Positions 25,428 through 34,810 are shown, numbered from the stretch's first letter. The stretch: DNA of 64,000 nucleotides from Rhizobium sp. BK376 (GCF_004341625.1 NZ_SLZG01000007.1:1-64000); one strand, 5' to 3'. Numbers and translations: made by a program. The notes: generated by a model not told the origin, from the letters alone.

Positions 25428-27145
25428 GATGCGGCCTCTTTTGATCTGAAGTTGTAACGGCCAATCAAGGCAACGAGACCCGAGGCAACGGCGACGGCAA
25501 GAAGTGCGACAAGCGCGAGCGCGCACGCGACGGCGTCCCTGTCCTGCGTGAAATCGTCGACGATCAGCGCCGGAATGGCTGGCCCGGCCTGAGGCATAAG
25601 AAACTGAGACATGGGAAGTTCAAAGATGGTGCGGATCATCGTAACTCCGAACGCCGCGGCGATCGCCTTGCCGATCAGGGGAGCGACGATCAGGCGAAGG
25701 TGGCGAAGCGGACCTGCGCCCGCGAGACGTGACGCCTCCCCTATCGAGGAGCCGAGTCTGTCGAGCGCGGCCCACATGAAGATGAGGCAATAGGGAAGCG
25801 CCGCGGCACAATAACCCAGCACGAGCAAGGTTCTGGTACCATAGAGCCCTAAGTCTTCGAAGCCCGGAACGCGGTCGTAGAGGAGGATGTATCCGAACGC
25901 GAGGATAATACCCGGAACGGCCACTGTCACCATGGCGAGACCCGCCGCTAGCACCCGCGTCCTCTTCGAGGCGAGCGACACCCGATAGGCGAAGACGATC
26001 GCGAATGCGACGGTAAAGAAGGCGGCCGCGAACGCATATTCGAAGCTCGACACCAATGCCTGCCCCGCGACACTGGAGGTGTCGAAGACGGTTCGCAGGG
26101 CGCTCAAAGAAAAGTTGGATGGCGACAAGCCTGCGCCGAGAGAGGTCGTCAAGGCCCGGAGCGCCACCGCCAGCAGAGGCAACACCGCCGCAGCGATCGT
26201 GAGAAGAGAGAGAAGGAGGATGGCCAAAGGCTGCCAGAGGCGCAGGCGATAAGGACGAAGAGTGCGGTTTCGTCCGGAGAGGAAACGGGCGTCCCGCTGG
26301 GTACCTCCAGATGCGGCCGCGACGACGGAGCCCGAGACCAGAACGCCCAGGAGCAACGCCTGAGCTCCTGCCGCCGCGAAGTCCACGGGAAAGCTCGAAG
26401 TCGCGGCATAGATGTTGTAGGTCAGAAGGCCGAGGTTCATCGAGCGAGCGATGGTATTTGCAATGCCGAAGTCTCCGACAATCTCTGCGAAGCTCGTGAG
26501 CAACGACAGCCCGATCGCGGGCATGATCATAGGAACGACGATGAGGATGATCGTCCTTGCGGAATTCGCCGAGGCCATGCGCGCGGCGTCTATATATTCG
26601 CCACCGATGCCTTCCAGCCTTGCGCGGATAATGAAATACGGCACGGGAAAGAGGGACAGCGCCATCACAAGCAGGAGGCCCGGAGGTCCAAAAAAGGACG
26701 AGGCCTGCGCGGGCGTGAGGATTCCAAGGTAGACCAGATAGCCGCCCTGCGACATGAGCAGAACCCAGGCGAGCCCCTTCAGATAGCTCGGCGTCGCGAA
26801 CACCACCCACGGCAGCGACTTCCAAACTGTGCCCAAGCGCACGTCCGTCAGGTGAACCACAAGAGCCAGCGCCAGGCCGAAAAGGGTGGAGACAACCGCT
26901 CCGACCAGACCAAGGACGACAGTATTGATGATCCCGCGAAGCAATCGCGGAGAGGTCACCATGTGCGACAGCGGTTCAATCGACACGGCGATGCTTGGAG
27001 CCGTTGGATCAAAGAGCTTCGGAACGACGGCCTGCACGACGACAAGCAGCATCGGAAGTCCGATAAGGACGAATGCGAAGAGCCAGGACAGCGGAGCTCC
27101 GCCTCCCCAGCCCCTGGCCCTGCCCGAAGCGATAGATGAACGCAT
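25421..27145 (-). CDS. ABC transporter permease, two fused domains (FbpB/PhnU type)
   Basis: About 574 residues with twelve helices forming two binding-protein-dependent permease domains. The EAA-type loops are EYIDAARMASANSARTIILIVVP (about residue 190) and IGEASRLAGAGPLRHLRLIV (about 490). Such duplicated permeases serve ferric-iron (FbpB) and 2-aminoethylphosphonate transporters. ATG 27145 with GGAAG seven bases upstream is preferred; the frame is open to 27247, overlapping the binding-protein gene. It is the third gene of the operon. Confidence 0.88.
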   Translation of the reverse strand: MRSSIASGRARGWGGGAPLSWLFAFVLIGLPMLLVVVQAVVPKLFDPTAPSIAVSIEPLSHMVTSPRLLRGIINTVVLGLVGAVVSTLFGLALALVVHLTDVRLGTVWKSLPWVVFATPSYLKGLAWVLLMSQGGYLVYLGILTPAQASSFFGPPGLLLVMALSLFPVPYFIIRARLEGIGGEYIDAARMASANSARTIILIVVPMIMPAIGLSLLTSFAEIVGDFGIANTIARSMNLGLLTYNIYAATSSFPVDFAAAGAQALLLGVLVSGSVVAAASGGTQRDARFLSGRNRTLRPYRLRLWQPLAILLLSLLTIAAAVLPLLAVALRALTTSLGAGLSPSNFSLSALRTVFDTSSVAGQALVSSFEYAFAAAFFTVAFAIVFAYRVSLASKRTRVLAAGLAMVTVAVPGIILAFGYILLYDRVPGFEDLGLYGTRTLLVLGYCAAALPYCLIFMWAALDRLGSSIGEASRLAGAGPLRHLRLIVAPLIGKAIAAAFGVTMIRTIFELPMSQFLMPQAGPAIPALIVDDFTQDRDAVACALALVALLAVAVASGLVALIGRYNFRSKEAASW

Positions 27146-27210
27146 CGTCATTCTTCCGTCGATCCCGTCGTCGATAGCGGTGGCGCGGAGATTCCGCGCC
27201 ACCGGTCCGA

Positions 27211-28218
27211 TCATGGTACGAACTGGTCCCTGAACCATTGCTTCCACTCTGTTTCGTTAGCCGAGGCCCTCGCATCGTCGAGGATCTGCCAGCTCGACGT
27301 ATTGTCGACGCGAGCACCCTTTGCCTTCACGCCCTGGATCAACGGCGCGAAGAATCCGTCGCCGCCGTCGGCCTGCTCCATCGCATTCTCGCCTTCCTTC
27401 GTGAGGAGGAACTGGATGAACTTTTTCGCCTCGTCTTCATGCTGCGTCGTGCGTGCAACGCCAGCGCTGGACGGGATCGCGACCACGCCTTCGCTCGGAT
27501 AGACGATCGAGATCGGCTCCTTCTGATCGATCAACGCGTAGATGGATGTATCCTGCTGGATCGCGACGCTTGCATCGCCGGTGATCAGAGACTTGTTGAC
27601 GGCGCCGCCGCTGGGGATACCGCTGATCTTCGTGTTGGTGAGGATGTTCTGCAGCTCCTGTTTGCCAGCTTCGACCCCCTTGTCTGCAAAATAGCCTGCC
27701 AGCCATTGGAATGCAGGTCCAGACAGGTTCGGGTCCTTGGCAGCGACGCTCCCGGCAAAACCGACAAGATCCTTCCAGGATTTCGGCGGCTGCGCGCTTC
27801 CAATCTTCTTGTCGTTGACAGCGATTGCGGTCGTCGAGACGGTCACGGGGAAGTAGGCTTGGCTCTTGGGTACGAGGCGGTGGCCCAGATCGGTGTAATC
27901 GGCACTGTCGGCTAGCCCTGGTTCAGGCTTCAGGATTTTCTGATCTGCCAGCCTGTTCATTACGGCGGATCCTTCGACCCACAGGACGTCGAACTTCGGA
28001 TTGTCACCTTCGGCCGCAACCTTGCCCAGGAGTTCGCCCGTGGACAATCGAACGAGGTCGACCTGGATTCCGGTCTTTTCGGTGAATGCCTTGGCGGCGA
28101 AATCGACCGTGTCGAGTGCGGAATACACAACCAGATGGTCTGCAGCGTGCGCACTACCTACAGCCGCGGAAAACGCGACAAATATAGAACTCAAATATCT
28201 AATCGGTTTCATTGCCAT
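27211..28218 (-). CDS. ABC solute-binding protein, family 1 (iron/phosphonate type)
   Basis: 335 residues with a signal peptide (ISSIFVAFSAAVGSAHA-like, cleaved near residue 25). The mature part begins DHLVVYSALD and continues with TGELLGKVAAEGDNPKFDVLW, then GVARTTQHEDEAKKFIQFLLT near the end, as in periplasmic ferric-binding and 2-aminoethylphosphonate-binding proteins. The ligand is unresolved: typical ferric-site tyrosine pairs were not clearly identified. It is 39 bases downstream of the RpiR regulator. Confidence 0.85.
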   Translation of the reverse strand: MAMKPIRYLSSIFVAFSAAVGSAHAADHLVVYSALDTVDFAAKAFTEKTGIQVDLVRLSTGELLGKVAAEGDNPKFDVLWVEGSAVMNRLADQKILKPEPGLADSADYTDLGHRLVPKSQAYFPVTVSTTAIAVNDKKIGSAQPPKSWKDLVGFAGSVAAKDPNLSGPAFQWLAGYFADKGVEAGKQELQNILTNTKISGIPSGGAVNKSLITGDASVAIQQDTSIYALIDQKEPISIVYPSEGVVAIPSSAGVARTTQHEDEAKKFIQFLLTKEGENAMEQADGGDGFFAPLIQGVKAKGARVDNTSSWQILDDARASANETEWKQWFRDQFVP

Positions 28219-28257
28219 TCCTCTGAAAATCCCCGAATGCGGGGCGTGGGTCGAAGA

Positions 28258-29151
28258 TTATTTTTTGACACCGCGCTTCAGCCAATGCTTGTCGATCGCA
28301 CCTCGCAGCGCGCCGAATTTTGCCAGGGACAAGAGCGCCGCCTCGCGATCTTCGGCGGCAAGCGCCACTATCATCGCCTCGACCAAGACAATGGTCGCTC
28401 CGTGCATCGAAAGGTTATCGGCACGGCCGCGCGAAACAGGCAGCAGTTCTGTGATCTGGTCGCTGACATGCGGGAACAGGCTGTCGCCAACGAGGACGAC
28501 CGGCACTCCATGCGCTTGCGCGTGTTCGAGGACGACAGTCACTTCGCGGTAGACCGGGGCGTGCGCGATCATCATGATCGCATCCCCCTTCTCCATCGAG
28601 ATCATTTGGTCAGCCAGCCCGATGCCGCTGTTCGACAACGCACTTGTCGGCAGGCCGAGGCGGTTGAACTGCAGGGACGCGTATTCCGCGACGCTTCCGG
28701 AGGGCCCGATGCCGAAAAGGAAGCGGCGCCGGGCGGAAAACAAGATCTTCACTGCCTTGGCGAAGGCGTCCGCAAATGCGCTCGACGACATCACTTCCAA
28801 GCTCTCGCGATGCGCGCGCAGCACGAGCCCGAGGGCACTGCCCGGATCCTGCCCCAGGTCTTCCAACGTTCGGCTGAGGCGGCTTTCCGGACCGGACGCC
28901 GTCAAATCCGCAAGTATGGCCTCGCGCAAGTCGGCAAGGCCGTCGAAACCCAGGGTACGTGCGGTGCGAACGACCGTGGCGTCGCTTGTTCCGGCTTTTG
29001 CAGAGATTTCGGCTGCCGACGAGAGCAAGACCGCTTGCTTCTGGGTCTTGAAGAAGGACGCCATCCTCTGCTCGGCCGGCGACATTGCCGGAAGCGCGGC
29101 ATCAATAAGCTCGTTCAAGGACAGGCGTTCGTCAGGATCATAGCTCGTCAT
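28258..29151 (-). CDS. RpiR-family transcriptional regulator
   Basis: 297 residues: an N-terminal HTH_6 domain (SSAAEISAKAGTSDATVVRTARTLGF) and a C-terminal SIS sugar-phosphate-binding domain (RRRFLFGIGPSGSVAEYASLQF, ISMEKGDAIMMIAHAPVYREV). It heads the ABC operon and probably controls it in response to a phosphorylated ligand. A perfect inverted repeat lies 15 bases upstream of its ATG, so autoregulation is likely. The RpiR link argues slightly for a phosphorus-containing or sugar-derived substrate over plain iron. Confidence 0.9.
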   Translation of the reverse strand: MTSYDPDERLSLNELIDAALPAMSPAEQRMASFFKTQKQAVLLSSAAEISAKAGTSDATVVRTARTLGFDGLADLREAILADLTASGPESRLSRTLEDLGQDPGSALGLVLRAHRESLEVMSSSAFADAFAKAVKILFSARRRFLFGIGPSGSVAEYASLQFNRLGLPTSALSNSGIGLADQMISMEKGDAIMMIAHAPVYREVTVVLEHAQAHGVPVVLVGDSLFPHVSDQITELLPVSRGRADNLSMHGATIVLVEAMIVALAAEDREAALLSLAKFGALRGAIDKHWLKRGVKK

Positions 29152-29165
29152 TGCGGTCTCGTTGT

Positions 29166-29198
29166 AAACATTTCACGGTTGCTATCTATGAAATGTTT
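29166..29198. promoter_or_regulatory. Inverted repeat, candidate RpiR operator
   Basis: AAACATTTCA (29166-29175) and TGAAATGTTT (29189-29198) are perfect 10-bp arms around 13 bases, immediately upstream of the RpiR gene start. A further ATTTCACGAACATGA lies next to it. Confidence 0.6.
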
Positions 29199-29217
29199 AT
29201 TTCACGAACATGACAAA

Positions 29218-29811
29218 CTATGGGCGACGCATCATTTCGTAAGTGATCGCAATGACGACGGTCACGCTCATTGCCACAAGTGTCACGAGCATCGTCCGCC
29301 GCTTGAAAAGGTCGAGTGCTGCTTCGCCGTAGCGGGCGAGAAGAAATCCGAGCAGGTAGAAGCGCGCGCCTCTGGCCGCGGTTGCCAGAACCACAAACAG
29401 GAGGAGGTTCATTTTGACGACGCCCGCGAGGATCGTGACCACCTTGATCGGGGGAGCGTGAAAAAGACCTGAGGTCACAAGGAGAATTGCGATCCATTTT
29501 GCGTCGACATAGGACCGCATATGCTCGAATGCTGCATCTTTTCCGTAGAACGCAAGGATGGGGTTTGCCACCGCCTCATAGGCGTAATAACCAAGCAGCC
29601 AGCCCGCGATACCGCCGGCGACAGAAGCGATCGTTGCGATTGCCGCAAGCCGATATTGCCTAGACGGACGAGCTAGCACCATGGGAATAAAGAGGACATC
29701 CGCCGGAACAAGGAAGACGGAGCTCTCGACGAAAGCAGTGACCGCAAGCCACACCTCGGCGGACCGACTCGACGCCAACGAAATCGTCCAATCGCGAAGC
29801 CTGCCCATCAT
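29218..29811 (-). CDS. DedA-family membrane protein (YqaA type)
   Basis: 197 residues, with about five helices. VESSVFLVPADVLFIPMVLARP is the re-entrant loop characteristic of the DedA/VTT superfamily, and GGIAGWLLGYYAYEAV and ARGARFYLLGFLLARYG complete it. DedA-superfamily proteins translocate lipids; some recycle undecaprenyl phosphate. It starts 24 bases after the UppP gene in the same direction, a context that supports a role in carrier-lipid recycling. The RpiR promoter region begins right after its stop. Confidence 0.85.
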   Translation of the reverse strand: MMGRLRDWTISLASSRSAEVWLAVTAFVESSVFLVPADVLFIPMVLARPSRQYRLAAIATIASVAGGIAGWLLGYYAYEAVANPILAFYGKDAAFEHMRSYVDAKWIAILLVTSGLFHAPPIKVVTILAGVVKMNLLLFVVLATAARGARFYLLGFLLARYGEAALDLFKRRTMLVTLVAMSVTVVIAITYEMMRRP

Positions 29812-29834
29812 CGCTCATTCGCTCCCATGCGTAC

Positions 29835-30632
29835 TCACCATGGCCACGTGAGGACGAGCAATCCTCCGGCTCCCACCAGAATTCTCCAAATCCCGAAGAC
29901 GCCGTACCCATGCTTCGAAACGAAGTTGAGGAGTCCACGCACGACTATCAGGGCGGAGAAAAATGCAGCGACAAAGCCGATCGCGATCAGGCTGCCTTGG
30001 TGGAAGTCCAGTTCATGGCGGCTCTTATAAAGGTCGAGGGTGAACGCCCCAAGCATTGTGGGCATGGCGAGGAAAAATGAAAACTCGGCCGCAGATCGCC
30101 TGTCCGCGCCGAGCAAGAGAGCGCCGACAATCGTTGATCCGGAGCGCGAGACACCGGGAACCAGCGCCAGGCACTGAAAAAACCCGATTTTAACAGCCAT
30201 CGGCCACGAAAAGTCCATGGCCTCGTGATGAACCGGATTGAAGACCATTCTGTCGACAGCGATGAGAAGCAGTCCACCAAGAATGAGAACGATGCATATG
30301 AGTGTCGGCGCATCGAAGAGAACCGACTTGATGAAGTCATGCGTCAGGGCGCCGATTACCGCCGCGGGCAGAAATCCAAGGAGAACTGCGACGACGAAAT
30401 GCTGTGCCCTGCGATTGCGGCCTATCTGTCTTGCAATCATCAGAAGCCGCTCGAAATAAACGATGACCACCGCGAGGATGGCCCCTAGCTGTATAAGAAT
30501 GTCAAAGGTGCCGGCCGACCCGAACCCGAGAAGTTTGCCCATGAGGATGAGATGAGCCGTCGAGGAAACCGGTATGAATTCTGTAAGTCCTTCAACGATC
30601 CCCAGAACCAGTGCATTCAAAATATCGGGCAC
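29835..30632 (-). CDS. uppP: Undecaprenyl-diphosphatase
   Basis: 265 residues from a GTG at 30632, chosen because AAGGA lies seven bases upstream and the product then starts at the family's usual point (PDILNALVLGIVEGLTEFIPVSST). Hallmark motifs are EGLTEFIPVSSTAHL, PGVSRSGSTIVGALLLG and the following hydrophobic helices. The enzyme removes a phosphate from undecaprenyl diphosphate at the outer face of the inner membrane, recycling the carrier for peptidoglycan and LPS and giving bacitracin resistance. A CTTAC-N6-GTAAG site lies about 140 bases upstream. It is probably cotranscribed with the DedA gene. Confidence 0.93.
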   Translation of the reverse strand: MPDILNALVLGIVEGLTEFIPVSSTAHLILMGKLLGFGSAGTFDILIQLGAILAVVIVYFERLLMIARQIGRNRRAQHFVVAVLLGFLPAAVIGALTHDFIKSVLFDAPTLICIVLILGGLLLIAVDRMVFNPVHHEAMDFSWPMAVKIGFFQCLALVPGVSRSGSTIVGALLLGADRRSAAEFSFFLAMPTMLGAFTLDLYKSRHELDFHQGSLIAIGFVAAFFSALIVVRGLLNFVSKHGYGVFGIWRILVGAGGLLVLTWPW

Positions 30633-30769
30633 GTACGCGTCCTTATGAAGGAATGCCCCAACGTCCGGACATTCTGAAAACCGGAAATTACTCAAGAAAA
30701 ATGCGGGCTCTGAACAAAGCCACTCAATCAGGCAGTAGCGGGCAATTCATACGACTGCCTGTCCGGCAG

Positions 30770-30785
30770 CTTACAGATAGGTAAG
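30770..30785. promoter_or_regulatory. CTTAC-N6-GTAAG operator upstream of uppP
   Basis: CTTACAGATAGGTAAG is a perfect match, in the 339-base gap between uppP and the exported-protein gene. No other feature was seen in that gap. Confidence 0.6.
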
Positions 30786-30971
30786 GAACTTTCCGGAGAA
30801 ACGCCTATCGAGAAGCGGCAGGACTTCTCCAACCAACCTCGCGAACGGGTCGCCCTCTCGCCGACGGATAACCCAACCCGCGACTGTGACCCGAGGTTCG
30901 TTCGCCCGCGCACATCTGGTGCGCAGGCTCCAGTGGAACAAAGTATTGGATACCCGCTGCGCGTCGACCGG

Positions 30972-31358
30972 CTACTTTTTTGCGCTCGGGGTTTGGATAG
31001 TGGCGATCAGCTTCTTAACCGCCACTTTTGCCTTAGCGGCGTCCGGCTTGGGCTTACGCAAAGACGAAATCGCACCATCGGCAGCCTTGTCGACAACCAT
31101 CCAGTCCGCCTTGTCCAGAGCGTAAAGCGTTGGCTCGGCAGCATCCCATGCTGTTTCGAAATCGGTTATGCGTTTTTGAGCACCAGCCAGATCACCGGCG
31201 TCCACGAGCTTGAGTGTATCGGTTGCGATCGTCTGGAAGGACGACAGGTCCCCGAGAGCGCTCGGCGCCGCCGCAAGTGTCGGTGATGGAAGGACGACGG
31301 GCGCAATTGCAGGTACCGCAAGCAGGGAAAGGGCGAGCAACAGTTTCTTCATAGACAA
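30972..31358 (-). CDS. Periplasmic helical protein, unknown
   Basis: 128 residues with a strong signal peptide (KKLLLALSLLAVPAIAPVVL, cleavage near LAAAPS). The mature part is helical and Ala/Lys/Asp-rich (AGAQKRITDFETAWDAAEPTL, ALDKADWMVVDKAADGAIS), like small periplasmic proteins found in rhizobia next to efflux genes. It follows the FtsX-type permease by 120 bases in the same direction; a CTTAC-like site in that gap suggests its own promoter. Confidence 0.75.
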   Translation of the reverse strand: MSMKKLLLALSLLAVPAIAPVVLPSPTLAAAPSALGDLSSFQTIATDTLKLVDAGDLAGAQKRITDFETAWDAAEPTLYALDKADWMVVDKAADGAISSLRKPKPDAAKAKVAVKKLIATIQTPSAKK

Positions 31359-31436
31359 TCTCCGTTTCCAGCGCGATCTTTATGCCGCGCTGCAACGTAG
31401 AATGCTGGGCCTTGCTTACCTTCACCTCGCTCAAGA

Positions 31437-31452
31437 CATACCGTTTTGTAAG
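31437..31452. promoter_or_regulatory. Imperfect CTTAC-N6-GTAAG operator
   Basis: CATACCGTTTTGTAAG differs from the motif at one base. A further half-site CTTAC at 31415 lies 22 bases (two helical turns) away on the same face. It is 80 bases upstream of the exported-protein gene. Confidence 0.45.
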
Positions 31453-31477
31453 GTGAGCACATTTGGAGCGAGGAGAT

Positions 31478-34132
31478 TTATCGAAATTCACGCAGCCTTT
31501 CGATGGGTGCGCGAACGGCGTCACGTATGGCATTTGCCAGGGCCGCACCTGTCGTAACCAATGTCACAACCGCCAGACTGACGAGATACGCCCACGGGAT
31601 GCTGAGATATTCCGGAGGCGGGTCGAATACGCCCTGAAGAACCGTCACCAGCATATCTGCGACGAGCCAGCCGGTCCAAACGCCGAAAAGCGCTCCGCCG
31701 AGCAGAACCAAAAGCCCCTCAGCGAGAATGAAACCCAACAGCTGCCGCCGCGTTGCTCCCAACGCCGACAGAATGGCGAAATTCCGCCTCCGGTCGGCAA
31801 GCCCCAATGAAAGCATTAGCGCGGTCGCTCCGACCGCCAAGGCAAATGCAAAGGCCAGTTCAAGCCGCGTCAATCCGGCCAGATCAATTGCCGTCAAACT
31901 CGAACCGATGACGTGCGCCGCGTCGGAAAGGGCCGTGACTCTTGCTCCGGGCAGACCGCTGACGAGATCAGCCGCGGCCGCCTTGACCTCATCGGGTTCG
32001 CGTGAGGTCTTGATAAGAACTGTTTCCGCCGAATTCAGGTCGGTCATTCGCGCGACATATCCGGCATTGGCGACCACGAAGCTGTCCCTCGGTGCAGTAG
32101 GAAACTCTCGGACGACGCCCGCAAACACAAACGGGACCGGATGGTATGCTCCATCCGCGGTCTGGATTCGAAGATTGATCGTATCCCCGATGGCCAACTG
32201 GAAATCGGTGACGGTTTCTTCGGAGACAAGGACAGCATTTTCGGTCCGAGCCAATGCCGCAAGCGAGGCGTCCGCATCGCCATTGCCGAAATAGGCGTCG
32301 ACGATGGGCGTAGCATTCCGGATCCGCTCGGCGTCGATTCCATAGAGATCCTGCAGATCGGTTCCTACGTAGGTAAATCGGTGCTGCATAGGCTCGGCGG
32401 CAATGACTCCCGTGATGCGCCTGAGTCTATCGAGCAACCGCCCGGCAGGCGCTGTAGCGGTGCCCGCAACCGTGACATCCGCGCCATTTGTCAGCAATGC
32501 ATCGACATTGGCCTGTGCTTGATAGGTCGTATTGAAGATTGCCGTCGAAACCGCGAATGCCGTTGCGAGAGCGGCGAATGCGACGCTTGCAGATATTCGG
32601 CCACGTTGGCGGAGAAGCGATGACAGGAGCGCAGGTGCGCTATTGCCCACAAGCATCCGAGCGGGGGAGACTAGCAAGGCGGGTTCGTGAGCCAGAACGA
32701 ACCTGATCACCCGTACCGTCAGAAGTGCCGAACCGATCCATAGAAGCATGGGAGCAAGGAAGGCATTGTAGTCGACGGAGATGGCGGTCACGCCCTCGGT
32801 CGCAAGGACGACCTGGTAACCGGATGTAGCTGTTTCGGTAAATACCAGACCTGCAAGCCCGAGGCAGATCAAATCGATGAAAAGGCGCTCCCACAGAGGC
32901 TCGTGCCTCCGTCCGACGATCTGTCGAGCTTCCGTGATCGACATTTGTCGCGCCGACCGCATCGCGGGGACAAGAACGGCGAACGCCGAGAGGCACAGTC
33001 CAACGACCGAAGCGACGACGACCCAAAGCGCCCGCCCCTCGCCGAATGCCGTCTGGCCGAACAAAGGGGCCGTGGCGACAGCAAATGCAGTTCCAAGGCA
33101 ACTCCCGACCACCCCGATAAGCCCCGTTTCAGCTAGCGCAAATCTGAATATCGGCCAGTAATCGGCGCCGCGCAGCCTTAGCAGCGAGCTGTCCAACCTC
33201 CGCCGGTCCGCCCCGGCGCCGGCGACGGCTATTGTCAGCAGGGTCGCCAGCACGACGCCTGGCGCTCCAAGAAAGAGGAAGAGAACGTGGGCATACAGTG
33301 CGTCGGCGCGCGTCGCGTCAAGCTGCGCCGCCAGATTGTTCGCCAATGATGCGCTGCCTGCGACCCGCACTTCAAGATTGCGTCCTGCCTGGCTGACGGA
33401 GAGATAGGCTGCATCCGGAGCCGACGGCAGACTGCGATGATCGAGAAGAACATGGATCTGTTGGCGCGTCGCAGTCGGACGAACCGACACCAATGGATCG
33501 AACAATCCATGCCATTGCTCCGACGGGAGAATGACTGCGTTGTCCGGAGGTGCTGGGGGCGCCGAACCCCTCGGCACGCCGACAGCCTGAAAAAAGGTAT
33601 CCGCGGTTGTCAGGTCTACCACCCCGGCGACGGTTATGCTGGCATCGGACAGACCCGGTCTATGCACTGTGATCGCGTCGCCAGGAGCAGCATGTAAATT
33701 AGCGGCGGTCTGCTGCAGCAGGATAGGTCCTTTCATGCTACCCGAGAGAAGCCGAAAGCCGCCCGGAAAGGCCTGAAGGTAGTCCGCCGAAATGCCCACG
33801 ACTTTGCCGGGGCCTGTTACCTGGACGCCATCGGAGGAATTGAATTCGAAGCCGTCGACGTCTGCATAGTTGACATCCTCCAGACTACGGACGGTCGTGG
33901 CCGCCCTGACGGCGTCCTTGATCTGCTGGACGTCGGCTCCGGGCGCCAACTCGACCTGCCAATCGATCGGAACACCACGAATGGCGCGAATGGTCATCGA
34001 CGCGGCGCTCTGGTTGAGGAACGTTCCGAGATCGCAAAGCAATGCGACTGTCACCGCGATGCCGATCGCCATTCCGGCAAGGCGTCCCGAGCGGGTCCTC
34101 GCCACCCCACATAGCCACATCAGGACTATCAT
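31478..34132 (-). CDS. MacB/FtsX-type ABC permease, two domains
   Basis: 884 residues. It has an N-terminal helix (RLAGMAIGIAVTVALLCDLG), a large periplasmic part, then two FtsX-like four-helix blocks (around 280-420 with LALAETGLIGVVGS-type helices, and at the C-terminus with LAFAFALAVGATALMLSLG and ILSALGATRRQLLGFILAEG). Such permeases do not transport through the membrane; they couple ATP hydrolysis to mechanical work on lipoproteins, peptides or envelope enzymes. It starts immediately after the stop of one ATPase gene, and a second ATPase gene precedes that, so two ATPases may serve the two halves. Confidence 0.85.
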   Translation of the reverse strand: MIVLMWLCGVARTRSGRLAGMAIGIAVTVALLCDLGTFLNQSAASMTIRAIRGVPIDWQVELAPGADVQQIKDAVRAATTVRSLEDVNYADVDGFEFNSSDGVQVTGPGKVVGISADYLQAFPGGFRLLSGSMKGPILLQQTAANLHAAPGDAITVHRPGLSDASITVAGVVDLTTADTFFQAVGVPRGSAPPAPPDNAVILPSEQWHGLFDPLVSVRPTATRQQIHVLLDHRSLPSAPDAAYLSVSQAGRNLEVRVAGSASLANNLAAQLDATRADALYAHVLFLFLGAPGVVLATLLTIAVAGAGADRRRLDSSLLRLRGADYWPIFRFALAETGLIGVVGSCLGTAFAVATAPLFGQTAFGEGRALWVVVASVVGLCLSAFAVLVPAMRSARQMSITEARQIVGRRHEPLWERLFIDLICLGLAGLVFTETATSGYQVVLATEGVTAISVDYNAFLAPMLLWIGSALLTVRVIRFVLAHEPALLVSPARMLVGNSAPALLSSLLRQRGRISASVAFAALATAFAVSTAIFNTTYQAQANVDALLTNGADVTVAGTATAPAGRLLDRLRRITGVIAAEPMQHRFTYVGTDLQDLYGIDAERIRNATPIVDAYFGNGDADASLAALARTENAVLVSEETVTDFQLAIGDTINLRIQTADGAYHPVPFVFAGVVREFPTAPRDSFVVANAGYVARMTDLNSAETVLIKTSREPDEVKAAAADLVSGLPGARVTALSDAAHVIGSSLTAIDLAGLTRLELAFAFALAVGATALMLSLGLADRRRNFAILSALGATRRQLLGFILAEGLLVLLGGALFGVWTGWLVADMLVTVLQGVFDPPPEYLSIPWAYLVSLAVVTLVTTGAALANAIRDAVRAPIERLREFR

Positions 34133-34810
34133 CTAAAACTCTCCGACCGCGGGATAAAGAAGACCGCGCTGCATGGTCCAAATGGTCCGAAATCTCTCCG
34201 CGATCGTTAAGTCGTGGGTCGCGACAACGACTGCGACTTCGTTCTCGTCAGCCCACTGGAACAGCATGTCGACGAGCTCCTTTCCAGTCTGACGATCCAG
34301 TTGACCCGTGGGTTCGTCCGCAACAAACAGCGGCGGATTTGTAATTGTGGCTCGAACGAGGGAAATACGTTGCGCCTGTCCCCCGGAAAGTTCTTCCGGA
34401 AGCTTGTCGGACAGATGATCCAGGCCGAAGCGGGCGAGCGCGTCGTGAGCATTTCCGTGAGCGTCCTCTCCGTGCCCCGCCAACTGCAACGGCAGTGCGA
34501 CGTTCTCCACGGCGGTCAGCCATCCGACCAGGCTCTGGGATTGGAAGGCGATGCCGATCTTGCCGGATCGGAGCCCTCCGACGGCGCCGAATGCGGGCCA
34601 CTTTACAGTTCCGAATGTCGGCTGATCGAGGCCCGCCATGATGTGCAGGAGCGTTGACTTTCCGCTGCCTGACTGTCCCACCAACGCGATACGATCGCCG
34701 ACCGAAACGCGGCAAGTGGCCTTTTCCAAAGCAACGGTCGGCGCTCCACCCGCGGAAAATACTCGCTTCGCGCGGTCCACGTCGACCAGGATCTGACCGG
34801 GAGATCTCAA
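34133..34810 (-). CDS. ABC ATPase of the MacB/FtsX-type system (1)
   Basis: 225 residues: Walker A GQSGSGKST (about 43), Q-loop FQSQSL, signature LSGGQAQRISLVRA, Walker B LFVADEPTGQLD and switch His in VVVATHDLTIA. The EPTGQLD form is typical of LolD/MacB-class ATPases. Its stop abuts the permease ATG and its start overlaps the second ATPase gene by four bases, so the three form one operon. Confidence 0.9.
   Translation of the reverse strand: MRSPGQILVDVDRAKRVFSAGGAPTVALEKATCRVSVGDRIALVGQSGSGKSTLLHIMAGLDQPTFGTVKWPAFGAVGGLRSGKIGIAFQSQSLVGWLTAVENVALPLQLAGHGEDAHGNAHDALARFGLDHLSDKLPEELSGGQAQRISLVRATITNPPLFVADEPTGQLDRQTGKELVDMLFQWADENEVAVVVATHDLTIAERFRTIWTMQRGLLYPAVGEF

Noticed and set aside
25620..26825. 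401-codon leftward frame within the permease
   Set aside because: Out-of-frame shadow of the fused permease, rich in Arg and without hydrophobic helices.
28135..29472. 445-codon rightward open frame
   Set aside because: Antisense to the RpiR gene, which has clear HTH and SIS domains; the rightward product has no family features.
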